A stretch of DNA of 52,023 bases from Eubacterium sp. (GCA_029266335.1 JAQSXC010000008.1:1-52023); one strand, 5' to 3'. Positions 1-10,400 are shown, counted from the first letter of the stretch. Notes: generated from the sequence alone by a model not told the origin. A program made the numbers and translations.

Positions 1-2
1 AT

Positions 3-35
3 TTTGTGGCCGCTATGCGGCTCATGGAGGTTAAT
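3..35 (+). repeat. Leader repeat, copy 1 (upstream of carB)
   Basis: About 33 bases directly before the carB start match, with roughly five differences, the minus-strand sequence just upstream of cheX (6749-6782). Both copies carry a small GC hairpin (CCGC, three bases, GCGG) followed by GGCTCATGGAG. In this copy the GGAGG at 26-30 serves as the carB ribosome site. The element may extend left of the window. Confidence 0.6.
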
Positions 36-3000
36 ATGTCTAAGAATTTAAACATAAAAAAAGTTTTGGTTATTGGTTCAGGTCCTATCATCATCGGGCA
101 GGCCGCAGAGTTTGACTACTCTGGTACTCAGGCCTGTAAATCCCTGAGAGAAGAAGGTATAGAGGTTGTTCTTATAAACAGCAATCCTGCTACCATAATG
201 ACAGATACCCAGTCAGCCGACAAGGTTTATATTGAACCTATAACTCTGGAGTTTGTCAAAAAAATCATATACAAGGAAAAACCGGACGGAATCCTTGCTT
301 CTCTCGGAGGTCAGACAGGTCTTAACATGGCGGTTCAGCTTGCTGAGGACGGTATTCTTGATGAAATGCAGATACAGCTTCTGGGCACATCCCTCTCCTC
401 AATAAAAAAGGCTGAGGACAGAGAATTATTTAAGGAGACCATGCAGGAAATAAATGAAAAGGTAGCCCACAGTAAAATTGTTACCACTATGCAGGATGCA
501 GTGGCTTTTGCCGAGGAAATAGGCTTTCCCATCATTATCAGACCCGCTTATACACTGGGCGGATCAGGCGGCGGTATAGCAAACAATATGGAAGAATTCA
601 GATATACCTGCGGCAAGGGTCTGAAGCTGAGTATGATAAGCCAGGTGCTTCTGGAGCAGAGTGTTGCCGGCTGGAAGGAAATCGAGTACGAGGTTATGCG
701 TGACAGCAACGACAATTGCATAATCATATGTAATATGGAGAATTTTGACCCGGTTGGTGTTCATACGGGAGACAGTATTGTCGTTGCTCCAAGCCAGACC
801 CTCTCAGACATAGAGTATCAGATGCTCAGAACTGCTTCCATTAAAATTATAAGAGCCCTTGATATAAAGGGTGGCTGTAATATACAGTTTGCTTTAAATC
901 CCGACAGTTTTGAATATGTTGTTATAGAAGTAAATCCCAGAGTAAGCCGTTCCAGTGCTCTTGCTTCAAAGGCCACGGGCTATCCCATAGCCCGTGTTAC
1001 TGCCAAGATTGCTATTGGAATGACTCTTGATGAAATAAAAAACTCTGTTACAAAGAATACAAGTGCATGCTTTGAGCCCTCACTAGACTATGTTGTTACC
1101 AAGGTTCCACGCTGGCCCTTTGACAAGTTTGCCAACGCAGACAGAAGCCTTGGTACGCAGATGAAGGCAACCGGTGAGGTTATGGCCATTGGCCGTACCT
1201 TTGAGGAGTCACTGCTCAAAGCAATCGACTCTTTGGATATCAAATTCAACTATCAGCTGGGCTTAAGTTTGTATGACAACATGAGTCGTGAAGAGCTGAT
1301 TAAATATGTTAAGAATCCAAGCGACCAGCGCATATTCGCAATATGCAAAGCTCTGCAGAAAGGTGTTTCTGCAGGTGAAATCGTCAGAATAACGAAGATC
1401 GACGACTTCTTCATCAGAAAACTTAAGAAGATTGTCAAGCTGGGTGATGAAATAACCAATGCAGGTATAGCATGGCTCGATTACGACCTCTATTCAAGAG
1501 CAAAAAAGATAGGTTTCGGTGACTCCTACATCGCCAACCTCGCAAATGTGCCTCTTGATAAAATACTGGAATTGAGAGAAAAATATCCTATCAATCCTGT
1601 ATATAAAATAGTTGATACCTGTGGCGGTGAGTTTGAGGCAGTTACACCGTACTACTATTCTACCTACGAGGAAAAGGATGATGTTGAGGTAACCGAAGGT
1701 GACAAGGTTCTGGTTATAGGCTCCGGCCCCATCAGAATAGGTCAGGGTATAGAATTTGACTACTGCAGTGTTCACTCGGTTGAGACCCTTAAGGAGCTGG
1801 GTATTGAATCTATAATCATAAACAACAATCCTGAAACCGTAAGCACTGACTTCGATACCTCGGATAAACTTTATTTTGAACCCCTTACCAAGGAATGTGT
1901 TCTGGATATTATTGAAAAGGAAAAGCCTCTGGGTGTTATTGTACAGTTTGGAGGTCAGACGGCAATCAATCTTGCTGAAACTCTGCATTCAGAAGGAGTT
2001 AAAATTCTCGGCACCACTGTTCAAAGCATAGATATTGCCGAAGACAGGGATAAGTTTCTGAAGCTGTTGGATGAGCTTAACATTCCCATACCTGAAGGTA
2101 AAACAGCCTTCTCTTTTGATCAGGCAAGGCAAATTGCAAATGAAATCGGCTATCCCGTGCTTGTCAGGCCATCTTATGTACTTGGCGGCCGTGCAATGGA
2201 AATCGTTTATAATGACAATACCCTTGAGGAATATATAGCAATGGCTTCGGATATTTCCACAGCTCATCCCATACTTATTGACAAGTACATCACTGGAAGA
2301 GAGATGGAGGTTGACGGAATCTGTGACGGAAATGAGGTTCTCATACCCGGTATTATGGAACATATCGAACGGGCAGGTGTACACTCAGGTGACTCCATAG
2401 CCGTATACCCTCCAAGAAATCTGTCCCGGAAGGTTAAGGACACCATTGAGGACTATACCATCCGTCTTTCCAAGGCGCTAAAGGTTGTGGGTCTGTTTAA
2501 CATTCAGTTTGTAATGGACAGCAATGAAAAGGTATATGTTATTGAAGTTAATCCACGTGCCAGCAGAACTGTGCCAATAATGAGCAAAATCACAGGTATA
2601 CCCATGGTTAGTGTTGCCACAAAGCTCATTATGGGTAAAAAACTGTCAGAGCTGGGCTATAGGAATGGTCTGGCAAAAGAGACTGAATTCTATGCCGTAA
2701 AGGCTCCTGTGTTCTCTTTTGCAAAGCTGACAACAGTTGATACCTTCCTGGGTCCTGAAATGAAATCCACCGGTGAAGTCATGGGTGTTGACAAGGATTA
2801 TTACAATGCTCTTTACAAGGCCATAGCTGCCTCCGGCATGAAGATACCTTCAGGTGGAAATGTTCTCCTGTCTGTTGCAGAAAGAGATAAGGAAGAAAGC
2901 ATAGATATTGCCGGCAAACTGCTGTCACTGGGCTTCAAATTGTCGGCAACGGCAGGCACCTACAAGGTATTGAGCAACGCAGCCTTACCGGTAGATTTCA

Positions 3001-3248
3001 TAGAAAACGACAGTGTATTGGATTTTATAAAGGAAGACAAGATAACTCTGGTTATCAATACTCCAACAAGAGGTAAGCTGCCTGAAAGAAAAGGCTTTAT
3101 TCTGAGAAGAACAGCAATGGAATACAATATTCCATGCATAACTTCACTGGATACCACCAACGCTGTACTAAGCATATTGGAACGTCTCATCCATGAAAAC
3201 AGGGCTGAAGTGTATTCCCTTGATGAGTATTCCGTTTTTAGAGGATAA
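36..3248 (+). CDS. carB: Carbamoyl-phosphate synthase large subunit
   Basis: The 1070-residue product makes carbamoyl phosphate from bicarbonate, ATP and the ammonia delivered by the small subunit CarA, for arginine and pyrimidine synthesis in the cytoplasm. Two homologous ATP-grasp halves are visible: the first begins with [13 protein letters not shown] near residue 10, the second with [13 protein letters not shown] near residue 560. The last ~130 residues form the MGS-like allosteric domain. The length is normal for the family. The ATG at 36 is chosen because GGAGG ends five bases before it; the same frame is open upstream from a GTG at 6, but that stretch is the leader repeat. carA is not in the window and probably lies just upstream. 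argF follows after 41 bases, which suggests a role in the arginine branch. Confidence 0.97.
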   Translation: MSKNLNIKKVLVIGSGPIIIGQAAEFDYSGTQACKSLREEGIEVVLINSNPATIMTDTQSADKVYIEPITLEFVKKIIYKEKPDGILASLGGQTGLNMAVQLAEDGILDEMQIQLLGTSLSSIKKAEDRELFKETMQEINEKVAHSKIVTTMQDAVAFAEEIGFPIIIRPAYTLGGSGGGIANNMEEFRYTCGKGLKLSMISQVLLEQSVAGWKEIEYEVMRDSNDNCIIICNMENFDPVGVHTGDSIVVAPSQTLSDIEYQMLRTASIKIIRALDIKGGCNIQFALNPDSFEYVVIEVNPRVSRSSALASKATGYPIARVTAKIAIGMTLDEIKNSVTKNTSACFEPSLDYVVTKVPRWPFDKFANADRSLGTQMKATGEVMAIGRTFEESLLKAIDSLDIKFNYQLGLSLYDNMSREELIKYVKNPSDQRIFAICKALQKGVSAGEIVRITKIDDFFIRKLKKIVKLGDEITNAGIAWLDYDLYSRAKKIGFGDSYIANLANVPLDKILELREKYPINPVYKIVDTCGGEFEAVTPYYYSTYEEKDDVEVTEGDKVLVIGSGPIRIGQGIEFDYCSVHSVETLKELGIESIIINNNPETVSTDFDTSDKLYFEPLTKECVLDIIEKEKPLGVIVQFGGQTAINLAETLHSEGVKILGTTVQSIDIAEDRDKFLKLLDELNIPIPEGKTAFSFDQARQIANEIGYPVLVRPSYVLGGRAMEIVYNDNTLEEYIAMASDISTAHPILIDKYITGREMEVDGICDGNEVLIPGIMEHIERAGVHSGDSIAVYPPRNLSRKVKDTIEDYTIRLSKALKVVGLFNIQFVMDSNEKVYVIEVNPRASRTVPIMSKITGIPMVSVATKLIMGKKLSELGYRNGLAKETEFYAVKAPVFSFAKLTTVDTFLGPEMKSTGEVMGVDKDYYNALYKAIAASGMKIPSGGNVLLSVAERDKEESIDIAGKLLSLGFKLSATAGTYKVLSNAALPVDFIENDSVLDFIKEDKITLVINTPTRGKLPERKGFILRRTAMEYNIPCITSLDTTNAVLSILERLIHENRAEVYSLDEYSVFRG

Positions 3249-3289
3249 AAATAATTGTATTTCTGTACTTTTATATAATGGAGGTTTTT

Positions 3290-4210
3290 ATGAATCATTT
3301 ATTAAGTTTGAACGATTTGAGTACCGGAGAAATCCTGGATTTGCTGAAACTTGCTGAAAAGCTCAAGAGGCAGACAAAGGAAGGCGTACAGCATCACATA
3401 TTGAAGGGTAAGACCTTAGGTATGATTTTTTCCAAATCATCCACCAGAACAAGAGTTTCCTTTGAGGCAGGAATGTATCAGCTGGGAGGATATCCCCTGT
3501 TTTTGAGTTCAAATGACATCCAGCTGGGCAGAGGCGAAACCATTTATGATACGGCAAATGTACTTTCAAGATATATAGATGGAATAATGATAAGAACCTT
3601 TAAACAAAGTGATGTTGAGGATCTTGCAAGGTTTGGCACCATTCCTGTAATCAACGGTTTGACGGACGAAATGCATCCATGCCAGATTTTAGCTGATCTC
3701 CAGACCATTTACGAACACAAGGGCAGGCTTGAAGGACTTAAGCTGGCATATATCGGAGACGGAAACAATGTTGCCCACTCTCTCCTGCATGGCTGTGCAA
3801 AGACGGGAATGAATATTTCCATTGCATCTCCCAAAGACTATGAATGTACTGATGTATATGTTGAAGAAGCCCGGGAGGCTGCAAAACTGACCGGTTCAAA
3901 AATCCTTATAACTCAGGATCCTGCCGAGGCAATAGCAAATGCTGATGTTGTTTATGCAGATACCTGGATCAGTATGGGGCAGGAGGATCAGAAAGAGGAA
4001 AAGTTAAAAATATTCATGCCCTATCAGATTAATTCGGGGCTGTTCTCCAAAGCAGCTGCCGATGCTATTTTCCTGCACTGTCTGCCTGCCTACAGAGGTT
4101 ATGAGGTTACCGAAGAAATCATTGACGGACCGCAGTCAGTAATTTTCGATGAGGCCGAAAACAGACTGCATGCTCAGAAAGCAGTATTGGCAACTCTATT
4201 GGGTAAATAG
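3290..4210 (+). CDS. argF: Ornithine carbamoyltransferase
   Basis: The 306-residue cytoplasmic enzyme transfers the carbamoyl group from carbamoyl phosphate to ornithine, giving citrulline. The carbamoyl-phosphate loop SSTRTRVSFE lies near residue 50. DEMHPCQ lies near residue 130, the ornithine-side motif DTWISMG near 228, and HCLPAYRGYEVTEE near 267; together these distinguish it from aspartate carbamoyltransferase. The ATG at 3290 is preceded by GGAGG at 3280-3284, so the ATG at 3278 inside the ribosome site is rejected. It follows carB by 41 bases with no terminator between, so the two are probably co-transcribed and couple synthesis of carbamoyl phosphate to its use. No ArgR box was recognised. 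Confidence 0.95.
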   Translation: MNHLLSLNDLSTGEILDLLKLAEKLKRQTKEGVQHHILKGKTLGMIFSKSSTRTRVSFEAGMYQLGGYPLFLSSNDIQLGRGETIYDTANVLSRYIDGIMIRTFKQSDVEDLARFGTIPVINGLTDEMHPCQILADLQTIYEHKGRLEGLKLAYIGDGNNVAHSLLHGCAKTGMNISIASPKDYECTDVYVEEAREAAKLTGSKILITQDPAEAIANADVVYADTWISMGQEDQKEEKLKIFMPYQINSGLFSKAAADAIFLHCLPAYRGYEVTEEIIDGPQSVIFDEAENRLHAQKAVLATLLGK

Positions 4211-4224
4211 GGCAAGGAGTAACA

Positions 4225-4701
4225 ATGAATTATTCATTTATTATTAGAAAAGCAACAATTGAAGATGCTCCCTCCATAGCAGCAATAATGCAGGAGGCCT
4301 TCAAGAAATATATGCTGGACACAGGTTTGTCCGGAACCATGGAGGCTCTGACCGAAAGCCTGCAAAATATTGAGGCAGATATTCTTGAAAAAGAGGTTTA
4401 TATTGCTTTAATTGATGATAATCCGGTAGGTACTATCAGAATAAAAATTCTACCAGACAATACGGCTTATATCAGCCGCTTTGGAGTTATGCTGGACTAT
4501 CACAACATAGGTATAGGAAAATCCCTGATGAATCTGGCCGACAAGATTCTTAAGGCTAGCAGTGTCAGCAGTGTCAGTTTGCATACTGCTTCAAAATACC
4601 GTGATCTTATCAGATTTTATTACGGGCGCGGCTTCTATGTTGAGTCAACATCCACAGACAGGGGCTATATCAGAGCACTTCTGGTAAAAGAATATAATTA
4701 A
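4225..4701 (+). CDS. GNAT family N-acetyltransferase
   Basis: The 158-residue protein has the GNAT fold signature. The acetyl-CoA pyrophosphate loop appears as YHNIGIGKSLM around residue 91, preceded by the strand AYISRFGVML. The C-terminal part (IRFYYGRGFYVE) is the usual last motif. The substrate cannot be read from sequence. It starts 14 bases after argF with its own AGGAG, so it is probably the last gene of the carB-argF unit. A role in acylated-arginine chemistry is possible but is only suggested by position. The strong terminator at 4753 ends the unit. Confidence 0.85.
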   Translation: MNYSFIIRKATIEDAPSIAAIMQEAFKKYMLDTGLSGTMEALTESLQNIEADILEKEVYIALIDDNPVGTIRIKILPDNTAYISRFGVMLDYHNIGIGKSLMNLADKILKASSVSSVSLHTASKYRDLIRFYYGRGFYVESTSTDRGYIRALLVKEYN

Positions 4702-4752
4702 ATCGGTGCAAGTGACTGCATGCTTGCTGTAGTGTATATTACCAAACAAATT

Positions 4753-4797
4753 AAGCGCCGGATAAAATCAGTGATCCATTGATTTTATCCGGCGCTT
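4753..4797. terminator. Strong bidirectional terminator
   Basis: An 18-bp perfect stem (4753-4770 with 4780-4797) encloses a 9-base loop between the convergent acetyltransferase and HxlR genes. The T-rich flank is better in the minus direction, but the hairpin can serve both. Confidence 0.9.
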
Positions 4798-4813
4798 TCA
4801 GTGTAACAAAATT

Positions 4814-5137
4814 TTATTTATTCTCAGTTACGACCCATGTATCAGCCCACTTCTGAACCTCAATGAGGACATTTTTCAGCGCTTTTCCCTTTTCAGTCAA
4901 CTGATATTCAATGCGGACAGGTGTTTCAGGATATACCCTTCTCTCAATGATTCCTCCGGCTTCCAATTCTTTAAACCTTTCGGCCAATACACGATCACTT
5001 AACTGGGGAATTCTATTTGATATGTCGGAAAACCTTTTTGGTCCATCCAACAGTACTTTGACAATTAAGCCTATCCACCGTTTCCCAAGAAGTTCAAACG
5101 CTTTTTCATACTTTGGACACAGCTGACAATCTGGCAC
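4814..5137 (-). CDS. HxlR-family (YodB-like) transcriptional regulator
   Basis: The 107-residue protein is a winged-helix DNA-binding protein of the HxlR family. Characteristic segments are CPKYEKAFELLGKRW at the N-terminus, the recognition region RFSDISNRIPQLSDRVLAERFKEL, and the wing VYPETPVRIEY. Two cysteines (Cys4 and Cys7, CxxC) sit where redox or quinone-sensing members such as YodB carry their reactive cysteine. The start is taken as the GTG at 5137 because AGGTGA ends five bases upstream; the longer frame from a GTG at 5146 would place the ribosome site inside the gene. It is divergent from a nitroreductase gene, the usual target of such regulators, so it probably represses that gene and itself. 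Confidence 0.9.
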   Translation of the reverse strand: MPDCQLCPKYEKAFELLGKRWIGLIVKVLLDGPKRFSDISNRIPQLSDRVLAERFKELEAGGIIERRVYPETPVRIEYQLTEKGKALKNVLIEVQKWADTWVVTENK

Positions 5138-5200
5138 TTTTATCACCTCATAATTATTTTACCATACTTACTTGACTTCAGTAAATAAAATAAAGTATAA

Positions 5201-5219
5201 TACTTACATTAAGTAAGTA
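5201..5219. promoter_or_regulatory. Candidate HxlR operator upstream of hxlR
   Basis: A perfect inverted repeat TACTTAC, five bases, GTAAGTA lies just upstream of a TATACT -10-like sequence on the minus strand (5194-5199). This suits autoregulation of the HxlR gene. A near copy of the second palindrome (AACTATATTATAATT, 5219-5233) abuts it. Confidence 0.55.
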
Positions 5220-5263
5220 ACTATATTATAATTAGATAAATATAGCAAGTTACTATAGCATAC

Positions 5264-5297
5264 TTGGATACGTAACGTAAACAACTATATTATAGTT
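5264..5297 (+). promoter_or_regulatory. Candidate nitroreductase promoter with overlapping palindromic operator
   Basis: TTGGAT (5264-5269), an 18-base spacer and TATTAT (5288-5293) form a plausible promoter. A perfect 15-base palindrome, AACTATATTATAGTT (5283-5297), covers the -10. The rest of the 333-base divergent region 5138-5470 is AT-rich leader with no gene; another TTGACT at about 5423 lies too close to the start to be convincing. Confidence 0.5.
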
Positions 5298-5470
5298 AAC
5301 TGAAAAAACTGTAGGTAAAATTCTGAATTTGCCTGAAGAATACTCAATGTATGTGAGAAAGGTTAAATATTTTGAATATGAAATATGTTTAATATTCAAA
5401 ATATAAAATATAAAAACCAGATTGACTGCACAAAAATTAATGAAATAATAAAAGAAATGAGGAAAAGGTA

Positions 5471-6031
5471 ATGAATGAAACCGTAAAAACCATTTTAAAC
5501 AGAAGAAGTATACGGAAGTATAAGGCTGAACAAATCGGTGACCAGGAATTAAATATTATTCTGGATGCAGGAAAATTTGCTCCAAGTGCCATGAATCAGC
5601 AACCCTGGCATTTTACCGTTGTTCAGAACAAAGAAGTACTTAAAAGGATCAATGAAGTTTGTACAGCAGCCTTTTCAAAATCAGGCATCAAGAATTATGA
5701 GGACCGGGCAAAAGCAGATAATTTCAGTGCTTTCTACAATGCACCTACATTTATTATTGTTACCGGTGATCCGACTGCCATAGCACCCCAAAATGACGGA
5801 AGTCTGGCACTGGGTAATATGTTTAATGCGGCAGAGTCTTTGGGCATTGGTTCCTGCTGGATTCACGCCCTGAACTATGTATTCTCCACAGAGGAAGGCC
5901 AGGCATTGAGAAGAGAACTGGGCATACCTGAAGGATATGTCCATGTCGGTGCGGGAGCTTTTGGCTATAAAGATATGCAACAGCCTGCTGCGCCGCCAAG
6001 AAAAGAAGATACTGTAAATATAATCAGATAA
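5471..6031 (+). CDS. Nitroreductase-family FMN oxidoreductase
   Basis: The 186-residue flavoprotein belongs to the nitroreductase family, whose members reduce nitro compounds or quinones with NAD(P)H and bound FMN. FMN-contacting motifs are visible: RRSIRKYK near residue 11, the PSAMNQQPW segment near residue 38, and LGIGSCWIHAL near 118. The length fits the short single-domain members. The start ATG follows GAGGAAAAGG. It is divergent from the HxlR regulator with palindromic sites between, so induction by electrophiles or oxidants is likely. The substrate cannot be told. Confidence 0.9.
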   Translation: MNETVKTILNRRSIRKYKAEQIGDQELNIILDAGKFAPSAMNQQPWHFTVVQNKEVLKRINEVCTAAFSKSGIKNYEDRAKADNFSAFYNAPTFIIVTGDPTAIAPQNDGSLALGNMFNAAESLGIGSCWIHALNYVFSTEEGQALRRELGIPEGYVHVGAGAFGYKDMQQPAAPPRKEDTVNIIR

Positions 6032-6095
6032 TAAAACCCAAACTTAACAGAGAGCAAGATAATTCCAGTCTCAATAGTTTTGAAACCCCTAAAAA

Positions 6096-6140
6096 ATGAA
6101 AACATCATCTATGGATATTGCCATAGTATGGTGTTTTCAT
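6096..6140. terminator. Stem-loop terminator after nitroreductase
   Basis: Arms 6096-6104 with 6132-6140, and CTATGG with CCATAG inside, form a long hairpin between the convergent nitroreductase and cheX genes. The outer stem supplies A- and T-rich ends suited to termination in both directions. A second small hairpin (6195-6202 with 6217-6224) lies nearer cheX. Confidence 0.6.
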
Positions 6141-6253
6141 CTATTTAACGCTTTTAATTTTATCATTTTTCAAATTCCACAATATTCTGACAGTATACTG
6201 CATATGCAGTCTCAACTGCAGTATGTAATATTTGAATTAACTCAGGGACTCCA

Positions 6254-6721
6254 CTATTTATCCACATATGATATATCTATATGAATACTATCTCCGTCGT
6301 CAAATACAAGAGGTATACATACCACAACACTTCTGTGTATGCTCATTTCTATATTCTGACCGGTGAGTATTGTCGGCGGTGTAATATCTATATTGATTCC
6401 CTTGGTGGAAAATATAGTTGCAGTATTTCCCAGTATCATATTACATAGTTCTCCTATGGCACTCTTTGCTATCTCATCAAGTTCAATTACAGGCGTGCCC
6501 ATCATCATGCCTGATGCAACCTTACATGCAACTTCATTTTTAAAAGTAATTACAGCACTGCCTGATATTTGGCCGGTCAGGCCTATCAGAACAATAACAT
6601 TTTCTTGGGTATAAGGCTCATTCCTTATAAATATGTCTCCAAGCTTCGGACTTAAGCCGGTTGTTTGTTTTATAATATTTGTACTTGCTTCAATAAAAGG
6701 ATTGAGATATTCTGCCTTCAT
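6254..6721 (-). CDS. cheX: CheX-like chemotaxis phosphatase
   Basis: The 155-residue protein belongs to the CheC/CheX/FliY family, which removes phosphate from CheY-P. The catalytic signature is AIGELCNMILGN (Glu and Asn three residues apart, near residue 88), followed by the family's ISPPTI-like strand (DITPPTILTG). Only one such helix motif is visible, which fits CheX rather than CheC. The start ATG follows AAGGAG by eight bases. It is the last gene of the minus-strand che cluster and is separated from the receiver gene by a 337-base structured spacer, so it may have its own promoter or be controlled post-transcriptionally. It probably acts on CheY and perhaps on the lone receiver. Confidence 0.85.
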   Translation of the reverse strand: MKAEYLNPFIEASTNIIKQTTGLSPKLGDIFIRNEPYTQENVIVLIGLTGQISGSAVITFKNEVACKVASGMMMGTPVIELDEIAKSAIGELCNMILGNTATIFSTKGINIDITPPTILTGQNIEMSIHRSVVVCIPLVFDDGDSIHIDISYVDK

Positions 6722-6748
6722 TATGATTTCTCCTTAAGTTGTATTTAT

Positions 6749-6782
6749 ATTTATCTCCATGAGCCGCACAGCGGTCACAAAT
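6749..6782 (-). repeat. Leader repeat, copy 2 (upstream of cheX)
   Basis: This is the minus-strand counterpart of the sequence before carB (3-35): the same CCGC/GCGG mini-hairpin followed by GGCTCATGGAG. Here it lies 28 bases above the cheX start and is not itself the ribosome site. Confidence 0.6.
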
Positions 6783-6838
6783 ATTTATGAAAAGCAATTA
6801 CTCCTAATCCGCTAGAAGGCGAATAACGGAGGTTAATT

Positions 6839-6920
6839 GGCCATGCGCGTTTTCAAAGTATCCTGCCAAATTTATTGTTTCAATGATTTGTTATTAATAC
6901 TTTGAATATGCCGTGCGGCC
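6839..6920. repeat. Large inverted repeat in the 337-base cheX leader
   Basis: Arms 6839-6861 and 6897-6920 contain a perfect 10-bp core (TTCAAAGTAT with ATACTTTGAA) and GGCC ends. A second stem-loop (6796-6804 with 6828-6838) lies beside it. The whole spacer 6722-7058 has no supportable gene. The arms and loop resemble a structured leader RNA or the remnant of a small palindromic element. Confidence 0.55.
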
Positions 6921-7058
6921 ATAAATTCATTGGTTGGCTTGGACGGCAATTAGTAAATGAAGTATTTCAAGCTAATCTATACTGAACACTTTACCATTAT
7001 TTCTTCCATTTTGTCCATTTCTATCAGCATGCATACATAATGTGTATGGTCCTTAATG

Positions 7059-7463
7059 TTATACTTTTTGTTGGAGCAATCCCAGCTTCATCATTACTTC
7101 AACCAGTTTTTCGGTATCAATGGGTTTTGAAGCAAAGCCCTCACAACCGATATCAAATGCTTTCTGAACCAAATCTGTCCCGTTAAGTGCAGTGGTCATT
7201 ATAACCTTTGACCGGTCCTGAGGCAAAATTCCCTTCTGCGACTCCAACTCTCTGATAGTTTTCAATACTTTAAGACCATCTACTTTCGGCATCATAATGT
7301 CAAGGCAGATCAAATGGTAAGGAGTATTTGATTTGAGGGAATACAGGAACGCGTCCAGAGCTTCCATTCCATCCACTACTATATCACATTCGCCGTATTG
7401 AGATAAAAACTTCTGCAGAAATCTCCTGCTTACCAAATCATCCTCTACTATAAGTATTCTCAT
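7059..7463 (-). CDS. Stand-alone receiver (CheY-like) response regulator
   Basis: The 134-residue protein is a single receiver domain without an output domain. The acidic pair is in VEDD (residues 6-9), the phospho-acceptor is Asp55 in CLDIMMPKVDG, the switch threonine is Thr90 or Thr91, and Lys113 lies in SKPID. The gene overlaps the 3' end of the hybrid kinase gene by 26 bases. It is thus translationally coupled and is the natural recipient of phosphate from the kinase's HPt domain. As it has no DNA-binding or enzymatic domain, it probably acts by protein contact, for example on the motor, the receptor array or CheA. Confidence 0.93.
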   Translation of the reverse strand: MRILIVEDDLVSRRFLQKFLSQYGECDIVVDGMEALDAFLYSLKSNTPYHLICLDIMMPKVDGLKVLKTIRELESQKGILPQDRSKVIMTTALNGTDLVQKAFDIGCEGFASKPIDTEKLVEVMMKLGLLQQKV

Positions 7464-10400
7464 ACTTTACCTCCCTTTGCCTGTTATATATATTTTTAAA
7501 GGTTTTAAGCTCCTTTTCAAATGTAAGATAATTATTAAAAACATCTTTAAAATTATTCCTTCTGACGGCAAGTTCAATCTGGAACGCAAGACTTTTCAAT
7601 TCATCCGCACCCATTCTGTTACAAAGTTCCTTTACGTCATGGGCAAATTTCTCCACAAGCTCCATGTCATGTCCATCCAGGCATTTGACTAAATTTGCAG
7701 AAGCTCTTTCTATTTCTTCAATCAATTTCTCCTGCAGACTATCAATACCGTTACTTTCATCCTGTTTCACCATTATATTACCGTCACCGTCAATTCTGAT
7801 ACTTTGAAGCTTCAGGCTATTCCTGTTGTTATAGGCTGTCGTTTCTATGGTCTGAAATAGATCTTCCATTTTTATGGGTTTGGAGATATATTCATCCATT
7901 CCCAGGTTAAGGAACCTTTCTCTGTCACCATTCAGTGCATGTGCTGTTATAGCTATTATGGAAGTATGCTTCTCTGTGCCTTCCCTCTCACGTATTATTT
8001 TTGTGGCTTCCAGGCCATCCATTTCCGGCATGTGAATGTCCATAAGAATAATGTCATATTTCTTCACTGAATGAAGTTCCAGAACTTCAAGCCCGTTCTG
8101 TGCCAGATCTACCTCATAGCCACGTTCTTTCAGCATTCTGGTAATTACTGTCTGATTGACGTTATCATCCTCTGCCAACAGTATCTGCAGCTTGTAAGCA
8201 GTCTTGGGCACACTTGGCACATATGACGGTGCTTCTTTGGGTAATTTTCCTTTGTGAAGTCTCACCGTAAAGTAAAATGTACTCCCCCTGCCTTTTTCAC
8301 TTTCAATCCACATCCGTCCACCCATTATTTCCACAAGCTGCCTGGATATAGCCAGGCCCAGACCATTTCCGCCGTACTTTCTCGTAATTGAACCGTCAAC
8401 CTGACTGAAGGTTTTAAAAAGTTTACTTTTTTCCTCTTCACCTATGCCGATTCCTGTATCTGATACTGAAAACAAAAGTTCCAGGAATTCATTGTCAACA
8501 TATTTCTTCTTAACAATTATATTGACTTCTCCATGTTCTGTAAACTTAATGGCATTATTTATAAGGTTGTTGAGTACTTGCTTCAGCCTGTTGGGATCTC
8601 CTTTAACATATTGCGGTATTCCGGAATAAAAGGAGTAAGTGAATTCCAGGCCTTTTTTATCGGCTAGCGGTGACTGTGTTTTAAATATTTCTTCAATGAG
8701 GGTTTTAATATCGAAGTTTACATTATCTATAAGTAGTTTGCCCGCCTCCATTTTAGAAAAATCAAGTATATCGTTAATAATTTTTAAGAGTGAATTTGCA
8801 CAGCTTTTTGCAGTTACCAAATTATCCCGCTGTTCAGCATTGAGGTCAGTCAGAAGTGTAAGGTCAATCATGCCAACTATTCCATTTATGGGTGTTCTGA
8901 TCTCGTGACTCATATTTGCAAGGAATTCACTTTTTGCATTATTGGCTTTTTCTGCGTCTTCCTTAGTCCTTTTTAATTCTATTTCCGATCTTTTCTTTTC
9001 ATTAATATCGGTGACTACTATGGCAAAGTGCTCCTTCTGAGGACTATAAATGGCAAGTGAGTACCACTTGTCGAAAATTTCCGAGTATATCTCATCAATG
9101 AACAGACTCTTTCCTTCACGTATAATTTTTTCAAAGGTACTCTGTTCCAGCTCAAAGGGATTCTTTTCAAACTGAAACACTTCAGAATATAGCTTTCCGA
9201 CTATATTTTTCCCTTCCAGTCCGAACATTTTGATATATGCATCATTAATCATCAGGAACTCCAGATCAAGGATACTGCCCTGAGCATTACATATTACCTT
9301 ATGATAGGCAAATCCGCTGTGCAGATTCATAAAAAGCTGCCTGTACCGTTTCTCACTTTCCAGCAGCAGGCTTTCGGCCACCTTCCTGTCATGAACATCC
9401 AGCCCCATACCTATATATCCGTCAAATATGCCGTTCATATCATAAAATGGCTTAACAGTAATGCTTATCCACCGATATTCACCGCTTGTATGCTTCATCC
9501 TTAATTCAGTATAACTTGAACCTGTCTCCATATTGAATATATTGTAGTTTCTATAATATTTTTCACGGTCAGCAGGGTATATACATTCCACCCAGCCATT
9601 TTCTACTATGCTTTGCTCATCCTTTCCAATAAATTCTGTCAGGTTTGAGCTGGCATATGAGACCTTCCCTTCCTTATCCGTCTTCCAGATCATTGCCGGA
9701 AAGTTCTCGAAAATACGCAGATAAAAATCGCTCATTTTACTTAGAATTATTTCAAACTCCTTACGCTCGGTAACATCATAAAATGTGCCGATATAGCCAG
9801 AAAACTTATCATTTAAATCATAGTACGGAGTTCCCACACTGACCACCCAGCGGAATTGATTTTCCGAATTCCTCATCCGGTGTTCCATCTCATATGATTT
9901 TCTCTTTTTAAAGGCGTCTTCAAATATCTCCCTGAACATTACTCTGTCATTAGTGTGTATTGCATTCATCCAGCCCGTACCCAAACCATCTTCCAAATGA
10001 AATCCAGTGAAATCAAGCCAGGTTTTATTAAGATAGTTTATATTCATATTAATGTCGGTCCGCCAAACCATGGTCGGGAAATTTTCCATCATTTTCAGGC
10101 TGAAATTATTAGCCTGTATAAGCTTTTGTTCACGCTCTATATTCTCGGTGATATCATTCACTACAAGTAATACATATCTGTCACCGGCAAGACTTACCGG
10201 AACAAAAAAGATATTATACCAGGGTTTAAGCTCTTGTCCGTATACCAGAATGGTTTGCTGTACTACAAGGTCTTTACAGGGTTTACCTGACTCTATAACC
10301 TGGGCGATTTTCAGCCGTATCTGGCAAAAATTGCATTGATTCCCTTTACCGCAGCCTTTTTCACTGCTGCCGATACAATTTATGCCGTCACCGAAGCAGG

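Noticed and set aside
6-35. carB frame open upstream to a GTG at 6, as if carA and carB were fused
   Set aside because: The stretch matches the leader repeat found before cheX, and GGAGG five bases before the ATG at 36 marks the real start.
1494-1988. A 164-codon open frame antisense to carB
   Set aside because: It is a shadow of the carB coding sequence, without a ribosome site or recognisable protein features.
6980-7080. A short minus-strand frame in the +1 phase after the lone receiver, ending in a 17-codon ATG frame
   Set aside because: It has no ribosome site, it is very short, and the receiver domain is already complete at its own stop, so there is no need to assume a frameshift.
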